From Candidatus Omnitrophota bacterium (GTDB lineage Bacteria; Omnitrophota; Gorgyraeia; Aquiviventales; Aquiviventaceae), in contig JAUYPJ010000073.1 in the NCBI GenBank assembly GCA_030697665.1, positions 1 through 44,130 on the forward strand: DNA of 44,130 nt. The letters are read 5' to 3'. The position numbers were made by a program, and so were the translations under genes. Each line of letters starts with the position of its first letter. The first letter of the stretch is position 1. Of this stretch, positions 17,291 through 24,110 are shown in pieces. Below the pieces are notes generated by a model that searched no databases, was not told where the DNA came from, and saw only the letters and a program-made list of their open reading frames with translations.

Positions 17291-18152
17291 ACGGCGCCTG
17301 GCTGCGGCGCTGGCCGGCACCCGCCTGGGACGCCCGCTCTACGGCTTCCAGCGCGTGGGCTCGACGATGGACGTCGCCAAGGCGCTGGCGGAGCAGGGCG
17401 CGCCGGAGGGCACGCTGGTGTGGGCCGCGCGCCAGGACCATGGCCGAGGCCGTCTGGGGCGGGTGTGGGAGTCCCCGGAAGGCGGCGCCTACTTCTCGCT
17501 GATCCTCCGACCGAGCCCGGGCACCCCGCCGACAGGGGGGGTGGGCGAGGGAGTCCCGCAGCCGAAGGCGGAGGGAAGGCCGACTCGCTCCCTCCAGGAT
17601 ATCCCTCAGCTTTCGTTAGTTGCGGGTTTGTCAGCCGCGGAAGCCATTCGTGAGCTGACCACGCTCTCGCCATCCATCCGCTGGCCGAATGACCTCTTGC
17701 TCAACGGGCGCAAGGTCGCCGGCATCCTCATAGAAGCTAGCGTACAGCGTATAGCGGATAGCGTACAGAACTACATTGTTGTAGGGGTGGGGATCAACGT
17801 TTCGACGGATCCGCGAGAGTTACCGGAAGGCTCCACCTCTCTCCGCGAAGCACTGGGTTCTTCCTATACGCTATACGCTAAACGCTATCCGCTAGATCCC
17901 GTGGCGCTGACCGTTGCGCTGTGCCGCAAGTTCGACGGATGGTACGATAGCTGGACGGCCAAGGGCTTCGCCCCCATCCGCGAGGCCCTGCGACCTTGGC
18001 TCACTCTCGGCGCACTCGTGAGGCTCACCACCAACTCTTCCCAGGTGGAAGGCCAGGCGTCGGACGTGGACGAACAGGGCCGCCTGCTCGTGCGCCTGGA
18101 ATCCGGCGTCATGAGGTCATTTGAAGCTGGGGAAGTGGCGTTGTTACGCTAA
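17241..18152 (+). CDS. birA: Biotin-[acetyl-CoA-carboxylase] ligase, no DNA-binding domain
   Basis: Attaches biotin to biotin carboxyl carrier protein. Ligase motifs are present: GSTMDVAKALA, the biotinyl-AMP loop DHGRGRLGRVWESPEGG, the catalytic segment WPNDLLLNGRKVAGILIE and VVGVGINVS. It lacks the N-terminal winged helix of E. coli BirA, so it should not be a repressor. Two features enlarge it to 303 aa: an insertion of about 28 residues (PGTPPTGGVGEGVPQPKAEG and on) after FSLILRPS from a hairpin repeat, and heptad-encoded segments SVQRIADSVQN and SSYTLYAKRYPL. The start was chosen at ATG 17241 inside the uvrB end; the spacing suggests coupling. Confidence 0.94.
   Translation: MSAKNLVADAPRDSALERRLAAALAGTRLGRPLYGFQRVGSTMDVAKALAEQGAPEGTLVWAARQDHGRGRLGRVWESPEGGAYFSLILRPSPGTPPTGGVGEGVPQPKAEGRPTRSLQDIPQLSLVAGLSAAEAIRELTTLSPSIRWPNDLLLNGRKVAGILIEASVQRIADSVQNYIVVGVGINVSTDPRELPEGSTSLREALGSSYTLYAKRYPLDPVALTVALCRKFDGWYDSWTAKGFAPIREALRPWLTLGALVRLTTNSSQVEGQASDVDEQGRLLVRLESGVMRSFEAGEVALLR
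17519..17602 (+). repeat. GC-rich hairpin insertion within birA
   Basis: Begins GGCACCCCGCCGACAGGGGG and contains GGCGAGGGAGTC (around 17544-17555) that can pair with GACTCGCTCCCTCC (around 17581-17594). It encodes the Gly/Pro-rich loop after ILRPSP that other biotin ligases lack. Confidence 0.65.
17738..17895 (+). repeat. Inverted heptad arms within birA
   Basis: Arm 1 (17738-17765): TAGCGTA, CAGCGTA, TAGCGGA, TAGCGTA. Arm 2 (17865-17892): TATACGC twice, TAAACGC, TATCCGC, which is the reverse-complement family. The arms are separated by 99 nt of conserved birA sequence. The same heptad family recurs at 30855-30882 and 36316-36339. Confidence 0.9.
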
Positions 18153-18171
18153 TCAAAAAGGCAAGTATCCC

Positions 18172-18199
18172 TTTACACCAAGTAAATTAGCGGTAGAAT
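18172..18199 (+). promoter_or_regulatory. Sigma-70 type promoter for the gene at 18234
   Basis: -35 TTTACA (18172-18177), 16-bp spacer, -10 TAGAAT (18194-18199). It marks the start of the AT-richer accessory island. Confidence 0.6.
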
Positions 18200-18233
18200 G
18201 TTCGCGTGAGTTCAAGCGGGATCATTCCCTAAC

Positions 18234-19025
18234 ATGCGCGACCTCTGGGACTACACAACCCTCGTCATTTGGCATTATTGGCTGTGGGTTGTGCTTGCCG
18301 CAATTCCGCGATTCCTTTCTTTCATCGGGTGGCTCCACCCTCCGTTTAAACGGTGGCTTGATGGAAAGCCGCTGATGGAAAAACGTTGGGTGGCAATTAC
18401 AGTGCTTTTGGCTGGTTTCTTCATCGCCAACTACATGGCTTTCCATGATGCCAAAAATGAGACCCGCGCCCTCCAACAGAAATTTGAACGATACAAGCAA
18501 GCGCATACGATTTCCATGGAAGGTCTCAAGAAGCACATTTTTCTCACTGAACGTTATGGAGGGGAATGGCAGGGCACAAATGATGCGCAAATTGTGTTTT
18601 GGAGGAGAGAAGGGCGGCGGGATGTATTACAGAAACCGTACAATCCAAATCTTCCTGAGGACCCAACACAATGGCCCCGACTGACCCCGTTCTTGGTTCA
18701 TCAGATTTTTGGTTTTATTACCCCTAACGCAACCCTTTACCTGAAAATTCCAAAGAGGATCGATGTAAAGGTTCTTCCGGGACACATTGAGCCATCCCCT
18801 AATTACAAGTGGACGCCGGGTGCGAGTGATAGCAAATGGAATCACTATTACACAACGATGCCAGCTGGAGCGACAGAAAAAATAGGGTCTGGTGTGATCC
18901 AGTCGTTAGCGTTGAAGTTCCCCGAACCTGGAACCTATCCGATAGAGTACATCTTATCTTTCCCAATCATGGGATGGGGGGACATGACTGGGACGTTTTA
19001 CCTTGAAATATTTGGCGAAAATTAA
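18234..19025 (+). CDS. Hypothetical membrane protein
   Basis: 263 aa. Two hydrophobic segments near the N-terminus, about residues 10-32 (LVIWHYWLWVVLAAIPRFLS) and 51-68 (WVAITVLLAGFFIANYMAF), followed by a short coiled-coil-like stretch (ETRALQQKFERYKQ) and a soluble domain of ~170 residues with many aromatic residues. No family recognised. Codon use is more AT-rich than in birA/uvrB, consistent with transfer. The IS1595-type transposase lies immediately downstream and convergent. Function unknown. Confidence 0.6.
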   Translation: MRDLWDYTTLVIWHYWLWVVLAAIPRFLSFIGWLHPPFKRWLDGKPLMEKRWVAITVLLAGFFIANYMAFHDAKNETRALQQKFERYKQAHTISMEGLKKHIFLTERYGGEWQGTNDAQIVFWRREGRRDVLQKPYNPNLPEDPTQWPRLTPFLVHQIFGFITPNATLYLKIPKRIDVKVLPGHIEPSPNYKWTPGASDSKWNHYYTTMPAGATEKIGSGVIQSLALKFPEPGTYPIEYILSFPIMGWGDMTGTFYLEIFGEN

Positions 19026-19045
19026 ATGCGAGGTTTATTCTTTGG

Positions 19046-19210
19046 ATGAGAAAAAAGGACTTTGACCGTCTTATCAAGCAGGCCGCCCAGCCCGTGCGAG
19101 CATCGGGAAAAAGAGCGAGGTCGGCCACTCGCGCTTTGAATAGCGATAAGCAAACTCGTTCACGTACTGTTGCAGGTACTTCGGAGAGACGGCGTGATAC
19201 GTCCCGCTAA
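19046..19210 (+). CDS. Small ORF overlapping the IS1595-type transposase antisense
   Basis: 54 aa, MRKKDFDRLIKQAAQPVRAS followed by a Ser/Thr/Arg-rich tail. It converges with and overlaps the 3' end of the transposase at 19074-19931. Short proteins of the form xFDxLIxxAAQP commonly accompany IS1595-type transposases in this arrangement, and the second IS1595 copy here also has a convergent small ORF. Translation is unproven; only a weak GAGG lies upstream. Confidence 0.45.
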   Translation: MRKKDFDRLIKQAAQPVRASGKRARSATRALNSDKQTRSRTVAGTSERRRDTSR

Positions 19211-19931
19211 GGCTCCGCTTCAACTGGCTCCAAAAGCCTTCAATCGTGTTGGTGTGAACTGTTCCGCGCACGTACTTGCCCGATGAGTGATTGATAGCCC
19301 GATGCGTATAGCCCTTGCGGGTCTTGTGGTAGGTCGTGAACTCGTCCGTCATCAAGGCGGCTCCTGGCTTAATGTGCTTCTCAATGAACGGGCGCACCGT
19401 CTCAGCCGACAAGTTGCCCACCACGCTGGCGGCGACACGCCCTCCGCGCTGAACGGCTCCCAACACCACGCTTTTACCTTCGGCTCCCCGTCCGCGCTTA
19501 CCAGACCGCACCCCGCCGATGTAGGTATCGTCCATCTCAACAGTCTGCGAGAGCTTCCGCGCTGGCGAGTGGAACAGGACACGAATCTGCTTGGCTATGC
19601 GCCATGCTGTCTTGTACGTCACGCCCAACTGCCGCTCAAGCTCTTTGGCCGACACGCCATTCTTCGAGTTGGCGAACAGGTAGATCGCATAGAACCAACT
19701 CTTGAGCGACGTGTCCGACTTGTGAAAGATCGTATCCGCCAGCGGGTGCAGTTGGTAGCCGCAGTATTGACAGGCGTAGCATTTGCGCTCCTTCACACGG
19801 TAGAACGTCGTGCGGTGCTCACAGCCAGGGCATTGGCGTAAGGTGCCGTAGCGATTCTTGAAAATGGACTCTAGACACGCATCATCCGTCGGATACTGCG
19901 CGTTGAAGTCTCGAATCGTAAACCGTTCCAT
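19074..19931 (-). CDS. IS1595-family transposase (copy 1)
   Basis: 285 aa. N-terminal zinc ribbon with CPGC (QCPGCEHRTTFYRV) and CYACQYCGYQLHPLADTIF, then an ISXO2-like DDE domain: MDDTYIGGVRSGKRGRGAEGK with the first Asp, LMTDEFTTYH with the second, and the C-terminal NTIEGFWSQLKRSLSGTYHAV with the Asn/Glu. The architecture is that of IS1595. Complete in length. Clear terminal inverted repeats were not found, so element borders are unresolved. A second, diverged copy is at 21242-22105. Confidence 0.92.
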   Translation of the reverse strand: MERFTIRDFNAQYPTDDACLESIFKNRYGTLRQCPGCEHRTTFYRVKERKCYACQYCGYQLHPLADTIFHKSDTSLKSWFYAIYLFANSKNGVSAKELERQLGVTYKTAWRIAKQIRVLFHSPARKLSQTVEMDDTYIGGVRSGKRGRGAEGKSVVLGAVQRGGRVAASVVGNLSAETVRPFIEKHIKPGAALMTDEFTTYHKTRKGYTHRAINHSSGKYVRGTVHTNTIEGFWSQLKRSLSGTYHAVSPKYLQQYVNEFAYRYSKREWPTSLFFPMLARAGRPA

Positions 19932-19958
19932 GTCGCTACCCTCCTTGTTTGTACAAGT

Positions 19959-19987
19959 AGGATAGCAGATGAGGTACTTGTTGTCAA
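19959..19987 (-). promoter_or_regulatory. Promoter of IS1595-type transposase copy 1
   Basis: On the minus strand: -35 TTGACA (19987-19982), 17-bp spacer, -10 TATCCT (19964-19959). The sequence just upstream (GGTAATTATCCC) is nearly shared with copy 2 and may include the element end. Confidence 0.65.
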
Positions 19988-20035
19988 GGGATAATTACCT
20001 ACTTTAATCGAGGGATTACGCTGAAGGTCCAGGGC

Positions 20036-20206
20036 GTGAAGAGCCGCGGCCGGTTGGGAAAGGCCGAATGTCTAGCTATGCACCTTTATGAGCCCAAACA
20101 TAATGATGTGAAGGCGTCGCATCGGAAGTGGGCAAAGGCTTGTCCGATCTGTAAGGCCAAGGACCGAATCAAAACTGACCTGAGTTCACTGTTACGCATG
20201 CGGTAG
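20036..20206 (+). pseudogene. Possible gene fragment with CPIC motif
   Basis: An open frame without ATG runs from about 19991 to TAG 20204-20206; from GTG 20036 it would give 56 aa including AECLAMHLYEPKHNDVKASH and ACPICKAKDRIKTDLSSLLR. The lysine-rich CPIC sequence looks coding, but the 5' end abuts the IS1595 promoter region, so this is probably the 3' remainder of a gene cut by the insertion. From 20207 to 20291 there is only the second ACAGGTT-type REP-like palindrome (about 20219-20252). Confidence 0.35.
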
Positions 20207-20291
20207 AGTAGACGGGGGAAATCCGTACCGGATACCGAGGGGACAGGTTAAGTTAAGCGAGTGCGGACGCATTTGTTGGAGGGAGCATAAT

Positions 20292-20465
20292 ATGCTTTCG
20301 GAATCTGCCAAGCAAATTGCCGGACGCCTAGACTATGTCAAAATCGGAGACCGCGTTCCCTTTCCGGAAACCTGGAAGCGATTGTTGAGTGAGTGGTGTT
20401 CAGCGATGGACGACTACATAAAACAACGCGTTTATCCCTTTGCAATATGTAGAGCTTTGGCGTAG
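20292..20465 (+). CDS. Small hypothetical protein (57 aa)
   Basis: ATG at 20292 follows a strong GGAGGGAGC ribosome-binding site (20278-20286). The product MLSESAKQIAGRLDYVKIGD... ends ICRALA. It has balanced composition with two Cys and no membrane segment. Its stop lies 9 nt before the ATG of the next gene, so the two are probably co-transcribed. Family unknown. Confidence 0.55.
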   Translation: MLSESAKQIAGRLDYVKIGDRVPFPETWKRLLSEWCSAMDDYIKQRVYPFAICRALA

Positions 20466-20474
20466 AATTGGGAG

Positions 20475-21146
20475 ATGGAAAAATCTAATAAGACAAATCT
20501 GGCGCTCATTCTTACGGGCGTTGGGGGAAACGGTCTGATGTGGCTCGCTGACATTTCAGGCTATACTCCGCCTTCCTGGTTGCTTATCCCTGGCATAGGT
20601 ATTTGTTCGCTCATGTTTATTGTAGGCGTGGTTTTTCAGTTGCGAAGTATTGTATCTAAATGGAAAAAATGTAAGCAGACGCATCCTGTTCAGGAACCTG
20701 AAAAACCCCCACAAAATACAGCCAATATGTCTGAACAGAATCCATTTATTCCTCTGCATGAAGCTGCTATCGCCCTCTACAGCGAAACGCGATCCCCAAA
20801 CAACCTTTACACCTGCGCTGCCGAGTACGTAGCTCCATTTCCGAATGAATCTTATGAGGACAGCGTGCGCACGTATATGTCTTTTGTGGTATTGGCTGAT
20901 GGGGGTCCGGTCTTTGCTAGACGCCCTCCCTCAACACAATCGGAACAACTAGATCAAGAGATTGTCGAGAACGCCAAGAGTAGCTTGTGGTTTGATAATG
21001 ATAAGGTCGCCCATTTTACCTGCACACTCGCTGACAAGTCCGGCACATTTTCGCACATCGCCGTTCAACAGAAATCTATCGCTCAGTTGATCGAGCGAAC
21101 TAAGGAGCGAGCGCAACATGTCCCTCGGCCAATACATCAGTCTTGA
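20475..21146 (+). CDS. Hypothetical membrane-anchored protein
   Basis: 223 aa. Two hydrophobic segments, about residues 8-26 (NLALILTGVGGNGLMWLAD) and 34-58 (SWLLIPGIGICSLMFIVGVV), then a linker rich in Lys/Pro and a soluble C-terminal domain of ~140 residues (from about NPFIPLHEAAIALYSET). AT-rich relative to the chromosome backbone. Its end overlaps the start of the small ORF at 21118 by 29 nt. Function unknown. Confidence 0.6.
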   Translation: MEKSNKTNLALILTGVGGNGLMWLADISGYTPPSWLLIPGIGICSLMFIVGVVFQLRSIVSKWKKCKQTHPVQEPEKPPQNTANMSEQNPFIPLHEAAIALYSETRSPNNLYTCAAEYVAPFPNESYEDSVRTYMSFVVLADGGPVFARRPPSTQSEQLDQEIVENAKSSLWFDNDKVAHFTCTLADKSGTFSHIAVQQKSIAQLIERTKERAQHVPRPIHQS

Positions 21147-21285
21147 GGAAGCCCGCCGCAAGAAGAAGCTCGACCGCTTCATCAAAGCGCACCCGTCCAC
21201 AGGGAGTGCGGCCAGGTTCGATAAACTGTTCGACCGCATGGCTAAAATCCCATCACAAGTCGGTCGAACATCAAAGAAGGGGTAG
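21118..21285 (+). CDS. Small IS1595-associated ORF (convergent)
   Basis: 55 aa, MSLGQYISLEEARRKKKLDR then FIKAHPSTGSAARFDKLFDR. The lysine-rich helical 'LEEARxxxxLDRFxKxHPS' pattern recurs in small hypothetical proteins found beside mobile elements. Its 3' end overlaps the transposase at 21242-22105 on the opposite strand. An AGGAGCGAGCGC stretch precedes the ATG. Confidence 0.5.
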   Translation: MSLGQYISLEEARRKKKLDRFIKAHPSTGSAARFDKLFDRMAKIPSQVGRTSKKG

Positions 21286-22105
21286 CTCGAAGGTTGTACC
21301 GGAACTCAAACTCTCCAAGATACTTAGCAAGATGCTGCTTGGAAACGTGAATATGCGTACCCTTGATGCTGCGCTTGATCTGGCTCCAAAACCCTTCCAC
21401 CGAGTTGACATGGTGGATGCCGCGCACATATTCTTTGGTTCCATGCTCGACCGTGCCGTGCGCGTAGCCCTTCGCGTCCAGCGTCTTGTAGGAGGTCAGT
21501 TCATCCGTACTGATCGTGCTCTGTTTGGCGACGTGCTGTTCGATGATGCCGTGCAGCGTGTTCCGCGTCGCGTCGGGAACCACCCGCGTCATAATGTCGC
21601 CCTTGCGCTGAAGCATCCCGAACACGATGGTCTTGCCAGCCGCTCCGCGTCCACGCTTGCCGGAGCGCCGACCGCCAATCATCGTTTCGTCAGCTTCGAC
21701 GTGACCGGACAGCCGGTCGTCGCCGTCGATCTCGGCCATATACTTCCTGATCTCATGCCCGATGCGCCACGCCGTCTTGTAGGTGACGCCAAGCTGCCGT
21801 TGAAGCTCCTTGGCGGGAACGCCATGCCGCGACGTGGTGAACAGGTACATCGCATAAAACCACTTCTGCAACGCCGTGTGGGAATCCTCAAACGGCGTGC
21901 CGACCATCGGGTGAATGTGATAGCCGCACCATTGGCACTCGTAGGCGGGAATCTTCTTGATGCGGTGAAACTTGCCGGCTTGCTTGCAGCGAGGGCATTC
22001 CAGAGATTCGCCGTAGCGGAATCTCATCAAATGCGCCAAGCAAGCGTCATCAGTGGGAAACCGCCGAAAGAAGTCTTGCACCGTCATCGTGTTGTGCATG
22101 GTCAT
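21242..22105 (-). CDS. IS1595-family transposase (copy 2)
   Basis: 287 aa. Same architecture as copy 1 but clearly diverged: zinc ribbon CPRCKQAGKFHRI plus CQWCGYHIHPMVGTPFEDS, then DDE domain with EADETMIGGRRSGKRGRGAAGK, STDELTSYKTL and NSVEGFWSQIKRSIKGTHIHV. Full length. The divergence means copies 1 and 2 arrived independently and are not a composite transposon. Confidence 0.92.
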   Translation of the reverse strand: MTMHNTMTVQDFFRRFPTDDACLAHLMRFRYGESLECPRCKQAGKFHRIKKIPAYECQWCGYHIHPMVGTPFEDSHTALQKWFYAMYLFTTSRHGVPAKELQRQLGVTYKTAWRIGHEIRKYMAEIDGDDRLSGHVEADETMIGGRRSGKRGRGAAGKTIVFGMLQRKGDIMTRVVPDATRNTLHGIIEQHVAKQSTISTDELTSYKTLDAKGYAHGTVEHGTKEYVRGIHHVNSVEGFWSQIKRSIKGTHIHVSKQHLAKYLGEFEFRYNLRATPSLMFDRLVMGF

Positions 22106-22122
22106 CTCCTTTGTCTAAGGAG

Positions 22123-22151
22123 ATATTACCTGAAAACACTACATATGTCAA
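22123..22151 (-). promoter_or_regulatory. Promoter of IS1595-type transposase copy 2
   Basis: On the minus strand: -35 TTGACA (22151-22146), 17-bp spacer, -10 TAATAT (22128-22123); upstream GATTATCCCC resembles the copy 1 region. Confidence 0.65.
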
Positions 22152-22181
22152 GGGGATAATCACGTAAAACAAAGTCAAGAT

Positions 22182-22676
22182 ATGTGCGGCTGGGTAAGGG
22201 AGAGAGGAGGCGATCTCCCTTATTGGTATGCGAAGGAAGAAACGAATATCGGGTTTCTTGCAGCGGCCGCTTGGCGCTTAGGGGGTGTTGCTCTGCAAGA
22301 ATTTACAGTGACCCGTCCTGAGGCAAAAGGGCAGGGGGACTTATGGATTAAACTGGGGGAGATGGGATGTCATATTGAGGCCAAAGGAACAGATTCACCC
22401 TCTACCTCAAGAGACGCGGTGGAGCAGGCGCTGTCCAAGGCCAAGAACCAACTCATTCTGCCTCCTAACGAAAAGGCAAACATGGGAATGGCGGCTTGTT
22501 TCGTCGTTCCTGCCATAACAGATTCAGCGTTTGATTTTCGTGAACTCGTTACCCAATTTGAAGGAGGCGACAGCATTGTAGCTGTGTATCTTCCAGATCG
22601 GACGCTTGATTTGCAGTATGAGGAGCACAACTACCCTGGAGTGGCTCTTATTGGACAGGTAGTTTGGCCAAAATAA
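22182..22676 (+). CDS. Putative PD-(D/E)XK nuclease-like protein
   Basis: 164 aa. The segment GQGDLWIKLGEMGCHIEAKG has the core PD-(D/E)XK layout: Asp53, a beta-strand, then Glu66-x-Lys68, with an upstream helix Glu (KEETNIGF, residues 18-25) as a further candidate ligand. The rest (FVVPAITDSAFDFRELVTQF and IVAVYLPDRTLDLQYEE) is alternating strand/helix as expected for the fold. No partner methylase is next to it. It directly follows the IS1595 promoter region with no strong Shine-Dalgarno, so the start is uncertain. The nuclease assignment rests on motif pattern only. Confidence 0.45.
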   Translation: MCGWVRERGGDLPYWYAKEETNIGFLAAAAWRLGGVALQEFTVTRPEAKGQGDLWIKLGEMGCHIEAKGTDSPSTSRDAVEQALSKAKNQLILPPNEKANMGMAACFVVPAITDSAFDFRELVTQFEGGDSIVAVYLPDRTLDLQYEEHNYPGVALIGQVVWPK

Positions 22677-22737
22677 GTTGGAAATTCTAGGTACAGGGGA
22701 CGGCGTTGCGAAAAGCGAGGGGCGGAAAAAACCGGAT

Positions 22738-22872
22738 ATGATTCTCGCGATTGTGGATGATTTGATCTTTCGGGTGAAGCTCGAGGCGGCGGCCGCGCAC
22801 CTTCGGACTCCGCTCACCATCACCGGAAAAAAGCGGGAAAAGCGGGAGGCGTTACTGGCAGAGCCAGGCTGA
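22738..22872 (+). pseudogene. Truncated duplicate of the receiver-domain gene
   Basis: From ATG 22738 the first ~90 bp are nearly identical to the start of the gene at 23343 (MILAIVDDLIFRVKLEAAAA), with only two differences in the shared part. After LTIT it diverges into GKKREKREALLAEPG and stops at 22872. This is a 5' fragment left by a duplication bracketing the RusA-like gene. Confidence 0.8.
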
Positions 22873-22923
22873 AAATAAGCCAAAGTAGTTAGTGCGGTGC
22901 CAGAAGCGACACCTCAGATTTTT

Positions 22924-23346
22924 ATGAGACGAAAGAGAAGGAAGCCTACCTCCCCAATTAGGCTGTTGATAATCGGGACCCCTTATGCTCAAAACAAGAC
23001 TCTCGGCAACGTTAGCGGTCTTGAGCGTTGGTCGGAAGCAATAAAGCGACAAACTAAAAACGCTCCCCTCATCCGTGCTGCTTGCCGTATGCGTGCAACC
23101 TTCTTCCTTCCAGCGGATAAATTCCCGGTCAATTTCCCATATGGGCCAGACCTTGATAATATGCTGAAACGCTTACTTGATGCACTCAATGAAACCATCT
23201 TTCGGGAGGCCCCTGGCCAGGATTCCTGCATCATGTCCCTTGAGGCCATTAAGGTCCCTGTGACTACAGCGGTTGAGCCAGGGGTAAAACTTGAGATATG
23301 GAAAACCGGGGCCGGGCTAAAGACTGTTGCCTATCCGGGGTTATGA
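22924..23346 (+). CDS. RusA-like Holliday-junction/crossover endonuclease
   Basis: About 140 aa from ATG 22924 (a GTG at 22897 would add 9 residues). The central motif YGPDLDNMLKRLLDALNETIF is the conserved metal-binding 'DxDNxxKxxxDAL' signature of RusA-family nucleases, which resolve Holliday junctions and are common in prophages. LLIIGTPYAQNKT at the start fits the family's first strand. Phage or island origin is likely. Its stop overlaps the start of the receiver gene (ATGA at 23343-23346). Confidence 0.75.
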   Translation: MRRKRRKPTSPIRLLIIGTPYAQNKTLGNVSGLERWSEAIKRQTKNAPLIRAACRMRATFFLPADKFPVNFPYGPDLDNMLKRLLDALNETIFREAPGQDSCIMSLEAIKVPVTTAVEPGVKLEIWKTGAGLKTVAYPGL

Positions 23347-23684
23347 TGATTCTCGCGATTGTGGATGATTTGATCTTTCGGGTGAAGCTCGAGGCGGCGG
23401 CCGCGCACCTGGGGACTCCGCTCACCATCGCCGCGGATGCTGAGTCGGCCCTGCGGTCGGGGCAGGGGTGGAGCCGCGTGCTCATTGATTTGAATCTGTC
23501 CCGCGGCGATCCACTGGCGATGATCCGCGATCTCCGCCAGGCCTATCCAGACGTGCCGATGATCGGCTACTGCTCGCACGTCCAGCAAGACCTCAAGACG
23601 CAGGCGCTCGAGGCCGGCTGCACGACGGTGCTGCCCCGCTCGGCGTTCGTCCAGCAGCTCCCGCAGCTCCTGAGCAACGGTTGA
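23343..23684 (+). CDS. Receiver-like (response regulator) single-domain protein
   Basis: 113 aa. CheY-like pattern: first strand MILAIVDDLIFRVKLEAAA with the acidic Asp pair, third strand VLIDLNLSRGDPLAMI carrying the candidate phospho-Asp, and PMIGYCSHVQQDLKTQALEAGCTTVLPRSAFV covering strands 4-5 where the usual Lys is replaced (LPRSAF). No output domain or adjacent kinase. The loss of the conserved Lys suggests a pseudo-receiver, but this is inferred from sequence only. The first 90 bp are duplicated at 22738. Confidence 0.7.
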   Translation: MMILAIVDDLIFRVKLEAAAAHLGTPLTIAADAESALRSGQGWSRVLIDLNLSRGDPLAMIRDLRQAYPDVPMIGYCSHVQQDLKTQALEAGCTTVLPRSAFVQQLPQLLSNG

Positions 23685-23709
23685 CGCTTGCGCCCAGGCA
23701 GGATAGACT
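23681..23709 (+). promoter_or_regulatory. Sigma-70 type promoter for hicB
   Basis: -35 TTGACG (23681-23686, overlapping the receiver gene stop), 17-bp spacer, -10 TAGACT (23704-23709). An AGGTGAG ribosome-binding site follows at 23717-23723. Confidence 0.7.
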
Positions 23710-23727
23710 TATGGTCAGGTGAGTACA

Positions 23728-23946
23728 ATGCGTCAACAGACCTATACCGTGCTGATTGAGCAGGACGAGACTGGCATCTACATCGCCAAGGTGCCCGATT
23801 TGCAGGGATGCCACACGCACGCCAGAACGATTCCTGAGCTCCTGAAGCGCGCGCGGGAGGCCATCGAGCTATGTCTCGAAGTTGAAGGGAAAGACGCCAA
23901 ACCCCTGCAATTTATTGGTGTTCAGCAAGTCAGCGTCCCTGCGTGA
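23728..23946 (+). CDS. HicB-family antitoxin
   Basis: 72 aa from ATG 23728, chosen because AGGTGAG at 23717-23723 fits as its ribosome-binding site (a GTG at 23719 is inside that site). The HicB partial RNase H fold shows in YTVLIEQDETGIYIAKVPDLQGCHTHARTIPELLKRAREAIELCLE. No C-terminal DNA-binding domain, as in short HicB proteins. The stop overlaps the hicA remnant start by 4 nt (GTGA). Confidence 0.85.
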   Translation: MRQQTYTVLIEQDETGIYIAKVPDLQGCHTHARTIPELLKRAREAIELCLEVEGKDAKPLQFIGVQQVSVPA

Positions 23947-24062
23947 GCAAACTTCCCGTCCTCAAACCTACCGAGCTCGTCCGGGTCCTTGAACGTCTAG
24001 GGTTTCAGCGGATCCGGCATGACATTGAGCTCACCCGAGAGCAATTCCTCAATCTGCTTTAA
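23943..24062 (+). pseudogene. HicA toxin with central deletion
   Basis: 39 codons: SKLPVLKPTELVRVLERLGF then QRIRHDIELTREQFLNLL. The start and the last helix (LTxExFLxLL) match HicA, but about 30 residues between the RIR strand and the last helix are missing, including the G-S-H motif with the catalytic histidine. The reading frame is kept across the deletion, so a short non-toxic peptide may still be made. Confidence 0.82.
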
Positions 24063-24110
24063 CAACAGGGACGTCATCGTGGTATGAGTGAAGGAACAAG
24101 GAGGAATCAC

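Noticed and set aside
19074-22105. The two IS1595-type transposases as ends of a composite transposon
   Set aside because: The two proteins are strongly diverged and point the same way, and no shared terminal repeats were found at outer ends.
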